DNA from: Cyanobacterium sp. Dongsha4
GTDB taxonomy: Bacteria > Cyanobacteriota > Cyanobacteriia > Cyanobacteriales > Cyanobacteriaceae
Assembly (NCBI RefSeq): GCF_036345015.1
Contig: NZ_CP084098.1
Span: 785,326 to 849,325, forward strand
Direction: 5' to 3'
Length of the DNA: 64,000 nt
Both the position numbers and the translations under genes were made by a program. Positions 30,268 to 40,074 of this stretch are shown piece after piece; the stretch's first letter is position 1; each line of letters opens with the position of its first letter. The notes below the pieces were generated by a model that searched no databases, was not told the origin of the DNA, and was given only the letters and a program-made list of their open reading frames with translations.

Positions 30268-30930
30268 ATGGCTTTAAAAGTGCTTATTTTTGATTTTGAT
30301 GGTACGATCGCAGATAGTCGCATTACTTTAGTAAAGATAGCGAATGAATTGGCGGAGGAATTTGGTTATGACCCCGTTACTGAAAGTGATATTGTAAGAT
30401 TGAGTAATCTTAGTTCTAAAGATGTTATTGTCCAGTCTCCTATTCCTGCCTATAAAATACCATTTTTATTAAGAAGAGTAAAAAGACAATTAAATGAACA
30501 TATTGCCTATTTACAACCTTTTGAAGGTATGGAAGAAGCCTTAAGTAATTTAAAAAAGAAAGGATGTTATTTAGGAATAATTACATCTAATTTAGGGGCT
30601 AATGTTTCGTTGTTTTTAAGGAAAAATAACTTGGATAATTATTTTGATTTTGTCTATTCGGCAAATACTCTTTTTGGCAAGAATAAAGTAATTAATAAGG
30701 CAATTAATAAACACCATTTGTTAAAGGATGAAGTGGTTTATATTGGTGATGAAACCCGTGATATAGAAGCGGCTAAAAAAAGCAATATTAAAGTGGCGGC
30801 GGTGACTTGGGGTTTTAATTCTGCTACTGTTTTAAAGGAATATAATCCAGATTTTATCTTGGATAAGCCTCAAGAATTGTTGGATATTATTGAATGCAAT
30901 TGTGGTCTTAATAAATCTTTGCAAACATAA
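30268..30930 (+). CDS. HAD-family phosphatase, phosphoglycolate-phosphatase-like
   Basis: The 220 residues have complete HAD motifs: FDFDGTIADS (nucleophile and acid-base Asp), IITSNLG (motif II), the FGKNKVI lysine and YIGDETRDIEAAKKS (acidic motif). The pattern resembles Gph/PGPase-type enzymes. The cyanobacterial salvage of phosphoglycolate uses such a phosphatase, but the substrate cannot be fixed from sequence. Its ATG is preceded by GGATGTGAGAAACTTTC. Confidence 0.85.
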   Translation: MALKVLIFDFDGTIADSRITLVKIANELAEEFGYDPVTESDIVRLSNLSSKDVIVQSPIPAYKIPFLLRRVKRQLNEHIAYLQPFEGMEEALSNLKKKGCYLGIITSNLGANVSLFLRKNNLDNYFDFVYSANTLFGKNKVINKAINKHHLLKDEVVYIGDETRDIEAAKKSNIKVAAVTWGFNSATVLKEYNPDFILDKPQELLDIIECNCGLNKSLQT

Positions 30931-31067
30931 ATTTAAAGGGCTAAAAACTAGAGATAATATCAAGTAAGATGCGATCGAACCTGACCTTAAGATTTCTAGT
31001 CGTTAACCCTTGAAAACGATAATAATATATAAAACAGATTATCTTTTGATTTAGATAAATAAATGTA

Positions 31068-31172
31068 TTAGGCTTCGTTTTTTCCCGTTTGAATATATAA
31101 AATCAGGAGAAAAACGGTAGGCACGAGCACAAATAAAATAGTAGCTACAAAGCCCAAATCGTTAACTTGCAT
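31068..31172 (-). CDS. psbM: Photosystem II protein M
   Basis: This 34-residue single-helix subunit sits at the PSII dimer interface. The product starts [20 protein letters not shown] and ends IQTGKNEA. The MQVNDLGF...[10 protein letters not shown] pattern is the invariant PsbM signature. It is too short for usual ORF calling. The gene is read on the minus strand, alone or with the 39-codon ORF 92 bases upstream. Confidence 0.96.
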   Translation of the reverse strand: MQVNDLGFVATILFVLVPTVFLLILYIQTGKNEA

Positions 31173-31264
31173 TTTGGTTAGTTCTCACTATTTAATTAAC
31201 TCTATCTACATTATCATAGATTCGCTTTTTTTCTTCTTTTGATGACAAGGTTTTTAACTTCGAG

Positions 31265-31384
31265 TTAAGGATGTAAATGGGAGTCATTCCAAGTGAGAAT
31301 CCATGCCAAAAGGGGCAGTAAAATAATACTGGCAATGGTAATAATGCCGATAATCCAAATCATGTCTATGTATTCTAATGGCAT
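31265..31384 (-). CDS. Small one-helix membrane protein, 39 aa, unassigned
   Basis: The ORF reads MPLEYIDMIWIIGIITIASI, then ILLPLLAWILTWNDSHLHP. It has one hydrophobic helix (about 8-31) with Trp residues at its ends and a short His-containing tail. The leader has a good ribosome-binding site (CAGGGGG, about 9 bases before ATG). It lies 92 bases before psbM on the same strand. Size and context suggest a small thylakoid subunit (for example of PSII or of NDH-1), but I could not assign it to a named family. Confidence 0.6.
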   Translation of the reverse strand: MPLEYIDMIWIIGIITIASIILLPLLAWILTWNDSHLHP

Positions 31385-31518
31385 AACAGTTACCCCCTGT
31401 TAATTTTAGGTTTTCCCCGTTGCCCAATTAAAAATCAATGATTCTTATGGCTACACTTTCATATTAACTGTTAAAAGAAGCGATCGCATCTATTTTGTTT
31501 ATTTTGTTACAAAAATCA

Positions 31519-32328
31519 TTATCTTTGACTATTAGAATCTACGGGAAGGGTAATAAATTCGATCGCATCAATGAGGTTTTCAAAATTATTTAAAGTTTCA
31601 ATTTTTGGGTTAAGATAAGTCAATTCTGGTACAATGCGATTAACGATTCGATCGAGGCTAGATTGACAACGATACTTACAGGCTTGAGATGCAAAATTGA
31701 GAAGAGCATCTACATCTGATAAAAGATTAGAGTTTATATTGTTATCGGTATTAATAGAATTAGCCAAAGAAGGCATATAACCCACAAAAGTGTGATTTTG
31801 TGCGGAAAGAGTTAAATAACTGTTGCGATTATAAGTGATAACTCCAAGCGCATTTTCTAGGGCTAAAGGGGTTAATGGATAGTTTTCCGCCATAAATTCC
31901 CTTGAATGATAATTATTAAGGAATAATCGGGCGTTTTTATTGCCTTCCTCTGCATAACATTGTTTCATGTACTCAATATACTCATTTTTGGAAGAAGAAA
32001 GCATATAGAAAAAATCCTGCAACTTTTCATCATGAAGAATGACTATACCCGGAAACCGCCGACTAATTTGCCATATATCCCCATACAATTCGGCATTATT
32101 ACCAATATGGTAGATATTGACATCCCCTTGATTCAATTCTAACCACGATATTTGCTCAATTTTATATTCTTTGACGGCTACTTCTGTTTTTAGTTTAATA
32201 TCCCATCGGCTTTGATTTGTCCAAAGAGTAATTTCAACTTTTTCTTGTAGAAATGGTAATAATTTTATGGTGTAGTTGATAATGTCGCTGTTGGCAGGAG
32301 GTAAAGGGGAAAACCAATTTATTTTCAT
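31519..32328 (-). CDS. Truncated glycosyltransferase-like protein
   Basis: The 269 residues start like a GT4 enzyme (MKINWFSPLPPANSDIINYT) and continue through an N-terminal Rossmann-like half with IYHIGNN and VILHDEKLQDFF, as in enzymes of O-antigen or rhamnan clusters. The catalytic C-terminal half with the E-x7-E motif is absent; the tail after about 190 is short and helical. It may be a naturally single-domain partner or a decayed enzyme. It is 23 bases downstream of the next glycosyltransferase gene, probably in one operon. Confidence 0.6.
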   Translation of the reverse strand: MKINWFSPLPPANSDIINYTIKLLPFLQEKVEITLWTNQSRWDIKLKTEVAVKEYKIEQISWLELNQGDVNIYHIGNNAELYGDIWQISRRFPGIVILHDEKLQDFFYMLSSSKNEYIEYMKQCYAEEGNKNARLFLNNYHSREFMAENYPLTPLALENALGVITYNRNSYLTLSAQNHTFVGYMPSLANSINTDNNINSNLLSDVDALLNFASQACKYRCQSSLDRIVNRIVPELTYLNPKIETLNNFENLIDAIEFITLPVDSNSQR

Positions 32329-32351
32329 TATTTTTCTTCTCTATTTTTTGA

Positions 32352-33398
32352 CTAGCTAGTTAACTTTTCAATCACATTCATCCAACTTATATTCATTGAT
32401 TCATAATGGCTTCTAGCATTTTTTCCCATTATCATTGACTGTTTAGGATTATCCCATAATTGATCCATTGCAGATGCGATCGCATCTGGGGTAGAATCAA
32501 CAATAATACCCGTTTCTTGATTAACTAAAAATTCTAAAGGGCCACCAGAATCAAGGCAACTAATAATTGGTTTAGAAGATAACATTCCCTCAAGAGTAAT
32601 ATAGCCATAATCTTCATCAAAAGGAGGATAAATAACCCCCAAACATTCGCTATAATATTTTAGTTTTTCTTCCTCCGAGATTCTGCCCACAAAAATAGCC
32701 TTATCTTCAATACCTAATTTTTCTGCTAAAGTTTGTAAATCTCGATCATATTTTCCATCATCTGCCGCCCCCGCAAACACAACTTTAACAGGATAATGAG
32801 TTTTCGCCATTGCCTCTAAAATCAATTCCTGTCTTTTAATTTTGGTAAGACGACTAGGAAAAAAGAAATAACGTTGAGCATCTTTACCATAAAATTTTTC
32901 CGCATTTTGAGGAGGGTGATACAACGGAATAGAATCAACATTATTATAGTATTTGAGTCTATTAGCTACATTCTGAGAATTAGCATAAATTTTCTTACAT
33001 TCTGCAAAGGCACGATTATCAGCGTTAATAATAGTATCCCTTATTTGTTGACCATCAGGATTTTGAGCCAATCCACACACAGGCTTACCCCATAAATCAT
33101 AAGCATCTCGATGTTGATGAAGTAACCATAATACTTTATTGGGATGAGGAGTTAAATAAGCAGGAAACTTGAGAGGAATAACTAAATCAATTTTTTGTCC
33201 GCAAGATTCAGTAATATCTAAAAGACGGAACATTAACATGGTATCTAGGATACGTTGATTGGGATAACTTTTAAAGGGTATAGTCACCAATTCCGCCTCA
33301 TAACCAAATTCCCGTAACGCTTTTAGCAAGGAATCCGCATGAATTTCCGCTCCTCCCATAATAAAGGGTGCTGACACTGAAAGAACAATTATTTTCAT
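32352..33398 (-). CDS. GT4-family glycosyltransferase
   Basis: The 348 residues include an N-terminal GGAEIHADSLLKALREFGYE loop (the GGAE signature) and FFFPSRLTKIKRQELILEAM. VVFAGAADDGKY, IFVGRISEEEKLKYYSE and the E-x7-E region DEDYGYITLEGMLSSKPIIS complete a GT-B transferase. It likely acts in surface polysaccharide or glycolipid assembly, with the neighbouring half-size glycosyltransferase and the coiled-coil protein. The donor and acceptor are unknown. Confidence 0.88.
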   Translation of the reverse strand: MKIIVLSVSAPFIMGGAEIHADSLLKALREFGYEAELVTIPFKSYPNQRILDTMLMFRLLDITESCGQKIDLVIPLKFPAYLTPHPNKVLWLLHQHRDAYDLWGKPVCGLAQNPDGQQIRDTIINADNRAFAECKKIYANSQNVANRLKYYNNVDSIPLYHPPQNAEKFYGKDAQRYFFFPSRLTKIKRQELILEAMAKTHYPVKVVFAGAADDGKYDRDLQTLAEKLGIEDKAIFVGRISEEEKLKYYSECLGVIYPPFDEDYGYITLEGMLSSKPIISCLDSGGPLEFLVNQETGIIVDSTPDAIASAMDQLWDNPKQSMIMGKNARSHYESMNISWMNVIEKLTS

Positions 33399-33544
33399 GA
33401 TTGATGTCGCACTCAGCGCTGAATCTGAGTACAGTAGAAATGAGAATTTAAAATTTATAAATTAATAAAACCAGTAAATTTTATCAGAAATTTTGTCTTT
33501 TTACTAGATAAAAAAATAGTATCAATTATTGGTTTATTTGAGAA

Positions 33545-34039
33545 TTATTTTATCCTTAACTGTTGTTCTTGTAGTTGATTAATAGTTTTTTCTAAAGATT
33601 TATTTTTATTATTTAAGTTGCTACTAATGGAACTCAACATCTGTAAATCTTCTTCAAAATTAGAATTCATCATTTGAATTTCTGACAACAAAACTTTATT
33701 GATTTTTACCGATTCTTCTAAAGCCTGTAAAATATTATTATTAACTTCTCTTTGATCTTTAAATAAAAATTGTAAGATTTTAAGACTCTTGCTCATAAAT
33801 GGTTTCATTAAAATTAAGGGAAATTTATCAAAATTATGAGGTAAGTTTTTTCTGACTTTTGCTCTAAGTTTAGCAACTTCAATCAATTCTTGTAAATAAT
33901 CAATTTGTTTATTGATAGAATACCAATAATTATTATAGCGATGATTTATTTTATCTTTTTCAGAAACAGAGATAATCTTTGCAGTAATTTTGTCTTTAAT
34001 TTTTTGCTTATTTATAGTGGGAATATTCACTTCTAACAT
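33545..34039 (-). CDS. Coiled-coil hypothetical protein
   Basis: I do not recognise a family for this 164-residue protein. It has no signal peptide or membrane segment. The middle (about 45-85) is basic and helical, and the C-terminal 65 residues form a coiled coil ending LNNKNKSLEKTINQLQEQQLRIK. Similar short helical modules occur at the front of methyltransferases and glycosyltransferases in O-antigen clusters, and its place upstream of two glycosyltransferase genes fits that. This is inference only. Confidence 0.6.
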   Translation of the reverse strand: MLEVNIPTINKQKIKDKITAKIISVSEKDKINHRYNNYWYSINKQIDYLQELIEVAKLRAKVRKNLPHNFDKFPLILMKPFMSKSLKILQFLFKDQREVNNNILQALEESVKINKVLLSEIQMMNSNFEEDLQMLSSISSNLNNKNKSLEKTINQLQEQQLRIK

Positions 34040-34288
34040 AATTTATTACCTATTAAATTAAATCTATATCTTAAGAAGTATAAATAAAATGAGTAAATGA
34101 AAACAATAGTAAGTAAAAAAAATGGCTCTCTTACTTTGGAGATGATAAATTATTCCTAAAAAAGGTCTGGCAAAATAAGAATTAAGATAAAATTAGTGCA
34201 GTTTAAAACCAATTTTGTCACTGTTGCCTGTTGCCTGACTTCGGGAAGAAGTCCAGAGAAACTATCAACAATTCAGATTAAAACATCA

Positions 34289-35374
34289 ATGGCTATAAAA
34301 AGATCATCATCTTCAGATAAGAATAATCAATTACCCAAGCAAAGACAATTAAAGAAAAAAACTCCTAACACACCACAGAATGAAGATAAAGAAATTCTTT
34401 TACCGACGGAAATAGTTGAAGATGCCTTAGAAAGTGATGATAAAATTCGTCCTCACCGTTTTGCTGATTATATCGGACAAAAAGACTTAAAGGAAGTGAT
34501 GTCCATTGCCATTCAGGCGGCAAAACAAAGAAATGAGCCTTTGGATCATATTTTACTTTATGGTCCTCCGGGGTTGGGCAAAACTACCATGTCTTTAATT
34601 TTGGCAGGGGAAATGGGGGTAAATTGCAAGATTACGGCGGCTCCAGCTCTTGAACGCCCTAGGGATATTACAGGGTTACTGGTGAGCCTTAAACAGGGAG
34701 ATATATTGTTTATTGATGAGATCCATCGGCTAAACCGTGTTACAGAAGAGTTGCTGTATCCAGCGATGGAGGATGGACGTTTAGATATTACCATCGGGAA
34801 AGGGCAGGGAGCAAAAATTCGCAGTATTCCCCTTGCACCTTTTACTCTGATTGGGGCGACAACAAAAATCGGTTCTTTAACTTCTCCTTTGCGCGATCGC
34901 TTCGGTTTAATCCAAAGATTACAGTTTTACCACATTGATGAGCTAAAAGAAATTGTTTTACGTTCTGCTCAAATCCTTAATTTAACGATAGATGAACAGG
35001 GTGCGATCGCAATTGCTAGTCGTTCGAGAGGCACACCCCGTATAGCTAACCGTTTACTAAGAAGAGTAAGAGATTATGTTCAAGTGAAAGGAGAAAAGGT
35101 AATAAATCAAACTCTAGCTTGTGAAGCCTTAGATTTACATAATGTGGATGGTTTGGGATTAGATTGGACTGATAGATTAATTCTCACTACCATGATTGAA
35201 CAGTTTAACCGAGGTCCTGTAGGACTAGATGCGATCGCAGCCGCTACGGGGGAAGACTCCAAAACCATCGAGGAAGTATATGAACCTTATTTGTTACAGA
35301 TAGGTTTTCTTAATCGAACTCCGAGGGGTAGGGTTGTCACCGATAAAGCCTGTGAACATTTGAATATTAACTAA
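34289..35374 (+). CDS. ruvB: Holliday junction DNA helicase RuvB
   Basis: This AAA+ motor drives branch migration with RuvA. The 361 residues have [19 protein letters not shown], Walker [10 protein letters not shown], Walker [11 protein letters not shown], sensor 1 [19 protein letters not shown] with the arginine finger, sensor 2 [15 protein letters not shown], and the C-terminal winged helix (RTPRGRV). I chose the ATG at 34289: an upstream in-frame GTG at 34196 would add 31 residues encoded partly by intergenic repeat words (TTGCCTGTTGCCTG). The extended Lys/Ser-rich N-terminus is normal for cyanobacterial RuvB. Confidence 0.96.
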   Translation: MAIKRSSSSDKNNQLPKQRQLKKKTPNTPQNEDKEILLPTEIVEDALESDDKIRPHRFADYIGQKDLKEVMSIAIQAAKQRNEPLDHILLYGPPGLGKTTMSLILAGEMGVNCKITAAPALERPRDITGLLVSLKQGDILFIDEIHRLNRVTEELLYPAMEDGRLDITIGKGQGAKIRSIPLAPFTLIGATTKIGSLTSPLRDRFGLIQRLQFYHIDELKEIVLRSAQILNLTIDEQGAIAIASRSRGTPRIANRLLRRVRDYVQVKGEKVINQTLACEALDLHNVDGLGLDWTDRLILTTMIEQFNRGPVGLDAIAAATGEDSKTIEEVYEPYLLQIGFLNRTPRGRVVTDKACEHLNIN

Positions 35375-35734
35375 ATTAGGAGTACATTTAAGTTTTCTGG
35401 TTAAGACAGGTTTGGGGGCAACGATGCAAACCCCCTTGGGAGGGCAGATCTGTTTCAAAGTAGAAAGACAAAAACGCTAAAACTATTGCCAGTAAAAGAA
35501 TATAGCGTTTTAGGGCTTTGAGGAGTAAGAAATAGTTAAAAATGTTGAGATTATCAATTTATAACCATAAACCATTAAAAACTATTGCAAGAGTGCCTAT
35601 TCCCCATTCCCCATTCCCCTAAATTTCCCCAGATGGTTAAGAATATTGACATTTTTCTCATATTTGAACCGTGAGATTGGTTTTAAGTTAATCTATTAGA
35701 TAGGCAATTTTTAATTTAAAAATAATATTTTCCT
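35375..35734. other. Intergenic gap with several inverted repeats
   Basis: No gene is supported in these 360 bases. From 35399 a dispersed repeat contains GGGGG and CCCCC arms around 12 bases (35412-35433). At 35471-35511 AAAACGCTA and TAGCGTTTT form a perfect 9-base inverted repeat with a 23-base loop. At 35601-35625 CCCCATT is repeated. The last 90 bases are the leader of the next small gene. Confidence 0.55.
35471..35511. repeat. 9-bp inverted repeat after ruvB
   Basis: AAAACGCTA is followed 23 bases later by its exact complement TAGCGTTTT, about 100 bases beyond the ruvB stop. The T tract is part of the stem, so it is a weak candidate for a ruvB terminator. Confidence 0.4.
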
Positions 35735-35875
35735 ATGTCTGACTTAAATCGTGGCATTATGAAATTTGACGGTGCAGATAAACCCATAGTTGTGGCAGTA
35801 TCTGCGGTCATTATTCTGGGTAGTATTGCCGCTTTAATTATCTGGGCTTTGAAAGTGGCTTACGCAGTGGCTTAA
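35735..35875 (+). CDS. Small one-helix membrane protein, 46 aa, unassigned
   Basis: The ORF encodes MSDLNRGIMKFDGADKPIVV, then AVSAVIILGSIAALIIWALKVAYAVA. It has a polar N-terminus of 16 residues with an NRGIMKFDGAD block and a single hydrophobic helix (about 17-44). Codon use is normal and the ATG follows a TTTTCCT leader without a clear Shine-Dalgarno sequence. The composition suggests a conserved small thylakoid protein, possibly an accessory subunit of a photosynthetic or NDH-1 complex, but I could not name it with confidence. Confidence 0.65.
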   Translation: MSDLNRGIMKFDGADKPIVVAVSAVIILGSIAALIIWALKVAYAVA

Positions 35876-35882
35876 GTCTCCT

Positions 35883-35910
35883 GATTGATGATTGATGATT
35901 GATGATTGAT
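35883..35910. repeat. GATTGAT heptamer, four tandem copies
   Basis: Four exact copies of GATTGAT lie directly between the 46-codon gene and the first hybrid kinase gene, followed by a degenerate AATTGAC. The period is 7 bases, as at other intergenic sites here. Confidence 0.85.
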
Positions 35911-35959
35911 AATTGACGTTTACTCAAAATCTTAATTACCAAAAACATCTTGAAACAAG

Positions 35960-38248
35960 GTGAAAATCAAAACCAAAATTGTCAGTGGTTACGGTGTTGT
36001 CATTGGTGTTACTCTCTTGGGTGCTGGAATCGGTTTATTTTTGGGCAATTATTATCAGCAAAAAGCCTTAGAAGCTCAACAACAAGCCTCTAAGCAAAGG
36101 GAATTACTTAGCACTCTACAAATTGATATTCTCTATAATCGTCCTGCTAAACAACTAACTCCTCTTGTTAATACACCTGATGATTTTCGGAGAGAAACTT
36201 CTCAACTTATTCAAAGAATTGACCACATTAAAGATAATGTTGTTAGTTATAATCAATCCCACAATTCCTCTAATCTTGAGGGTTTAGATATTCTTTTAGA
36301 GCAGTATGTTCGGGATTTGAATGTTTTTAAGCAGAAGGTAGAAATATTCCTTGCCGAAGCGAATGGTTTGTTTGCAGTGGGAAATAATTCTCAGGTGGAA
36401 AAATTAGTAGTAAACTTAGTAAAAAGTAAAGAATTTGTTACATTTATTGAATTTCCTAATCAACTACGGAATTATTACGAAGATGCGATCGCACTTGATG
36501 ATTTAGCGACAATACGTTTACTAAAAGCAGAAAACCTAAGAACACAAATAACATTATACAGTGTGGCTATTTCTATAATTTTAGGTATTGTCCTTTCCTT
36601 ATCTATTAGTAATACCATTTCTCGTCCCATTCAAAATCTAAATGCCTTAGCAAGACAAATTACTCAAGAGTCGGATTTTAGCTTACAGGCTAACGTTGAA
36701 ACTAAAGATGAAGTGGGAATGTTAGCAGATTCTTTGAATAAGTTAATTACTTATGTTCGGGATTTATTAGAACAAGAAAGAGTTTATACTACTCAACTAA
36801 AAGAAGCAAAAACCATCGCCGATGAAGCAAATCAGGCAAAAAGTGAATTTTTAGCGAATATGAGTCATGAGTTACGCACTCCCCTTAATGGTATTTTGGG
36901 CTACGCTCAAATCCTTAGTCGCTCTACTGTTATTCCTGAAAAAGAGCGTAATGGTATTCAAATAATTTATCAGTGTGGTAGTCATTTACTCACCCTCATT
37001 AATGATATATTAGACCTCTCCAAAATCGAAGCCAGAAAACTTGACTTGAATCCTAACATTATTCATCTAGCTTCTTTTTTACAAGGAGTTGTGGAAATTT
37101 GTCGGGTTCGTTCTGATAAAAAGGGTATAGAGTTTATTTATGATTATGATCATAGTTTACCAACTGCGATCGCATCTGATGAAAAACGACTACGTCAGGT
37201 TTTAATTAATTTGATCAATAATGCAATCAAATTTACTGATAAAGGGAGAGTTATTTTTCGGGTAACTTGTTTAAATTCAGAAGGATATAATTTGCGAGAT
37301 TCTTCTAATTGTCTAATCAATTTTGAAATCGAAGATACAGGTATTGGCATTGCTAAACAAGATTTAGAAAAGATTTTTCATGCTTTTGAACAAGTCGGCA
37401 CAGATAAAAAACGCTATGCTGAAGGAACAGGTTTAGGACTTGCTATCAGTCAAAAAATAGTTGAATTAATGGATAGCAAAATAGAAGTTAAAAGTAAATT
37501 AGGCAAGGGTAGCACTTTTTCTTTTACAATTAATGTGCCTCTTTCCCATAGTTGGAATCAAGATTTATTGAAGAAAGATGAGAATCAAATTATTGGTTAT
37601 GAGGGTGAATCTATTAATATTTTAGTGGTAGATGACCGTTGGGAAAATCGCTCCGTTTTAGTTAATTTACTTGAGCCTATTGGATTTATCATCACCGAAG
37701 CGAAAAATGGCGCTGAAGCCTTAAATATTATTAAACAAAAGCATTTTGATTTGATTATCACAGATATTGTTATGCCCGTGATGGATGGTTATGAGTTGAT
37801 TAAAACCTTGAGAAATGATTGTCTTTTTCAAGATCAAAAAATAATAGTTTCTTCTGCCTCTGTTTCTGATGTTGATAGGCAAATGTGCATCCATGCTGGG
37901 GGAAATGATTTTTTACCCAAACCAGTAGATGTGGAAGAGTTACTGGAGTTATTGACTAAATATTTACATTTAACTTGGAAATATACTGCTATACAAAATT
38001 CATCTCTAAGCAGTAATTTAGAAGAAGAAATGCTAATTCCTCCCCAAGCTGACTTACAAATGCTCTTAACTTTCGCAGAAGATGGTTTATTATCAAAATT
38101 GACCTTAAAAGCAGAAGAAATAGCAAACCAAAACCCTCGCTATTTACCTTTTATTAAAAAAGTGCTAAAACTAGCTAAGGAGTTTGAAATAGAAGAAATA
38201 GAGTCTCTTATTCACGAATCCCTTAATACTATCACTATTGATCATTAG
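35960..38248 (+). CDS. Hybrid sensor histidine kinase (HAMP-HisKA-HATPase-REC)
   Basis: The 762 residues start with a membrane helix (about 9-30), a periplasmic helical sensor region (about 31-195), a second membrane helix (196-217) and HAMP. HisKA has the phosphorylated His303 in [17 protein letters not shown]. The HATPase has N-box NLINNAIKFT, DTGIGIA and GTGLGLAIS. The receiver has D558-D559 and phospho-acceptor Asp602 (TDIVMPVMDG), with Lys in PKPVD. A helical tail of about 80 residues has no His-phosphotransfer signature. The start is GTG. It is the first of three kinase genes in a row; the ligand is unknown. Confidence 0.93.
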   Translation: MKIKTKIVSGYGVVIGVTLLGAGIGLFLGNYYQQKALEAQQQASKQRELLSTLQIDILYNRPAKQLTPLVNTPDDFRRETSQLIQRIDHIKDNVVSYNQSHNSSNLEGLDILLEQYVRDLNVFKQKVEIFLAEANGLFAVGNNSQVEKLVVNLVKSKEFVTFIEFPNQLRNYYEDAIALDDLATIRLLKAENLRTQITLYSVAISIILGIVLSLSISNTISRPIQNLNALARQITQESDFSLQANVETKDEVGMLADSLNKLITYVRDLLEQERVYTTQLKEAKTIADEANQAKSEFLANMSHELRTPLNGILGYAQILSRSTVIPEKERNGIQIIYQCGSHLLTLINDILDLSKIEARKLDLNPNIIHLASFLQGVVEICRVRSDKKGIEFIYDYDHSLPTAIASDEKRLRQVLINLINNAIKFTDKGRVIFRVTCLNSEGYNLRDSSNCLINFEIEDTGIGIAKQDLEKIFHAFEQVGTDKKRYAEGTGLGLAISQKIVELMDSKIEVKSKLGKGSTFSFTINVPLSHSWNQDLLKKDENQIIGYEGESINILVVDDRWENRSVLVNLLEPIGFIITEAKNGAEALNIIKQKHFDLIITDIVMPVMDGYELIKTLRNDCLFQDQKIIVSSASVSDVDRQMCIHAGGNDFLPKPVDVEELLELLTKYLHLTWKYTAIQNSSLSSNLEEEMLIPPQADLQMLLTFAEDGLLSKLTLKAEEIANQNPRYLPFIKKVLKLAKEFEIEEIESLIHESLNTITIDH

Positions 38249-38271
38249 CTTTGCCAAAGTAACCAATTACC

Positions 38272-39888
38272 ATGAGTCATGATTTGAAGTCCACTAAAGA
38301 TTTAATTTTAATCGTTGATGATGTACCTAGTAACTTAAATGTACTCTCAGAAACTTTAATTCAGGCTGGTTATGAAGTTGCGATCGCAACTAATGGAGAA
38401 AGAGCATTAAAGCAACTCATCAGAATTAGACCTAGTTTAATCTTATTGGATATTCAAATGCCGAAGATGGACGGGTTTACCATGTGTCAAAAGTTAAAGG
38501 AAAATCCCGACACTGTTAAAATACCAGTGATTTTCATGACGGCATTAAATGATTTAGATAGTAAGGTGAAAGGATTTGAATTAGGGGCATTAGACTATAT
38601 TACTAAACCGTTTCAAGATCAAGAAGTTTTAGCAAGGGTCAAAACTCACATACAATTAAATAAATTAACCCATAATCTGCAAACAGAAATAGAACAGAAA
38701 ACTATTTGGCTACAAGAAGCAAAAGTTGCCGCCGAAAAAGCCAACATTGCTAAAAGTCAATTTATTGCCAATATGAGTCATGAATTGCGCACTCCTCTTA
38801 ATGCCATTTTGGGAATGACTGAGTCTTTACTAGAGAGAGTTTTTGGGCAAGTTAGTCCGCAACAAATTAAGCCCTTAACAACCATTCAAGACGCTGGAAA
38901 TCATTTACTCGAATTAATTAATGACATACTCGATTTTGCCAAAATAGATTCTGATAATCTCGAACTATCTTTATTTGAGACTTCTATTGAACATATTATT
39001 AAACCAAGTATTCACTCAGTTAAACAATCTTTAGAGAAAAAAAATCTGACTTTAGAAACAAAAATTAGTCCGAATTTACCTCAAGTTATTGTTGATGAAA
39101 AAAGAATACGTCAAGTATTAGTTAATTTATTAAATAATGCCATTAAATTTACTCCAGAAAATGGTAAAATTACCCTAGAAGTTTCTTTAATTCCTAGTCC
39201 TAATTCTGAAGAGCTAGATTTAATTAATATCACTATTAAAGATACGGGTATCGGCATTGCAAAAGAAAACTTCGATCGCCTCTTTCAACCTTTTAGTCAA
39301 ATTGATGGTAAACTTAATCGTCAATATGAAGGTACTGGTTTAGGACTATTTCTAGTTAAAAAAATTGTCGAGAATCATGGTGGTGAAATTAATTTAACCA
39401 GTGAATTAGGGAAAGGAACTTGTATTAGTTTTACTTTACCTTCCCATGAAGAAAAGAGTCTTTCATCTAAGCCTATAGACGAATTTAATGATAAAAAGAA
39501 AGATATTCAAAGAGAATTATTCCCCACTTTAATAACCTTCATGAATGAAGACAACAAAAATTATCTCGATACTGTTAATAGTTATCTTACCGCAAAAGGA
39601 TACCACTTTTTATTAATAGAAAATAAAGATTTTAATATTGATTTAGTTATTAGCAAAAAACCTCATTTAATTTTAGTTGATTTTTCTTCCTACCTAACAG
39701 AAGAGGAGGTAAATATAATTCAAAAAATCCGTCAAAATTCTTATTTCGATAGTACCCCCATAATGGTTTTAATCCCTTTGATAATGGATAATCAAGAAAA
39801 ATATTTAATTAATTTAGGGGTAGATTATTGTCTTTATAAACCTTTACGTCTTTCTGAATTAGATACTAAAATCCGTTCTTTGTTCTAA
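38272..39888 (+). CDS. Hybrid histidine kinase (REC-HisKA-HATPase-REC-like)
   Basis: This soluble protein has 538 residues. The N-terminal receiver is complete (IVDD at 12-16, Asp60 in [11 protein letters not shown], Lys in YITKPF). A short coiled coil leads to HisKA with His170 ([12 protein letters not shown]) and a HATPase ([24 protein letters not shown]). The final 120 residues form a second receiver-like domain with an acidic pair (MNEDN), an Asp in [10 protein letters not shown] and Lys in LYKPL. It lacks the usual Ser/Thr and looks degenerate. It lies 23 bases after the previous kinase gene, so the two are probably cotranscribed and could form a relay. Confidence 0.92.
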   Translation: MSHDLKSTKDLILIVDDVPSNLNVLSETLIQAGYEVAIATNGERALKQLIRIRPSLILLDIQMPKMDGFTMCQKLKENPDTVKIPVIFMTALNDLDSKVKGFELGALDYITKPFQDQEVLARVKTHIQLNKLTHNLQTEIEQKTIWLQEAKVAAEKANIAKSQFIANMSHELRTPLNAILGMTESLLERVFGQVSPQQIKPLTTIQDAGNHLLELINDILDFAKIDSDNLELSLFETSIEHIIKPSIHSVKQSLEKKNLTLETKISPNLPQVIVDEKRIRQVLVNLLNNAIKFTPENGKITLEVSLIPSPNSEELDLINITIKDTGIGIAKENFDRLFQPFSQIDGKLNRQYEGTGLGLFLVKKIVENHGGEINLTSELGKGTCISFTLPSHEEKSLSSKPIDEFNDKKKDIQRELFPTLITFMNEDNKNYLDTVNSYLTAKGYHFLLIENKDFNIDLVISKKPHLILVDFSSYLTEEEVNIIQKIRQNSYFDSTPIMVLIPLIMDNQEKYLINLGVDYCLYKPLRLSELDTKIRSLF

Positions 39889-40074
39889 GATTAATCTAAG
39901 ACTCATTAAACTTAACTTTTTTATAAATTCTTAAAAATGATTCAAACCCTTATTTGTTGCTTACTGCCCCTTAAAGATTTATATTTGTCCTAGCTTAACA
40001 AAGATAAGAAACACCTAAAAATTAGGAATTATGAAAAAAATTGAAGATTAAATATTTTGATACGGGCAAAGAAA

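Noticed and set aside
34196..34288. Longer RuvB start at GTG 34196
   Set aside because: The added 31 codons include intergenic repeat words (TTGCCTGTTGCCTG), and the conserved protein begins after the ATG at 34289.
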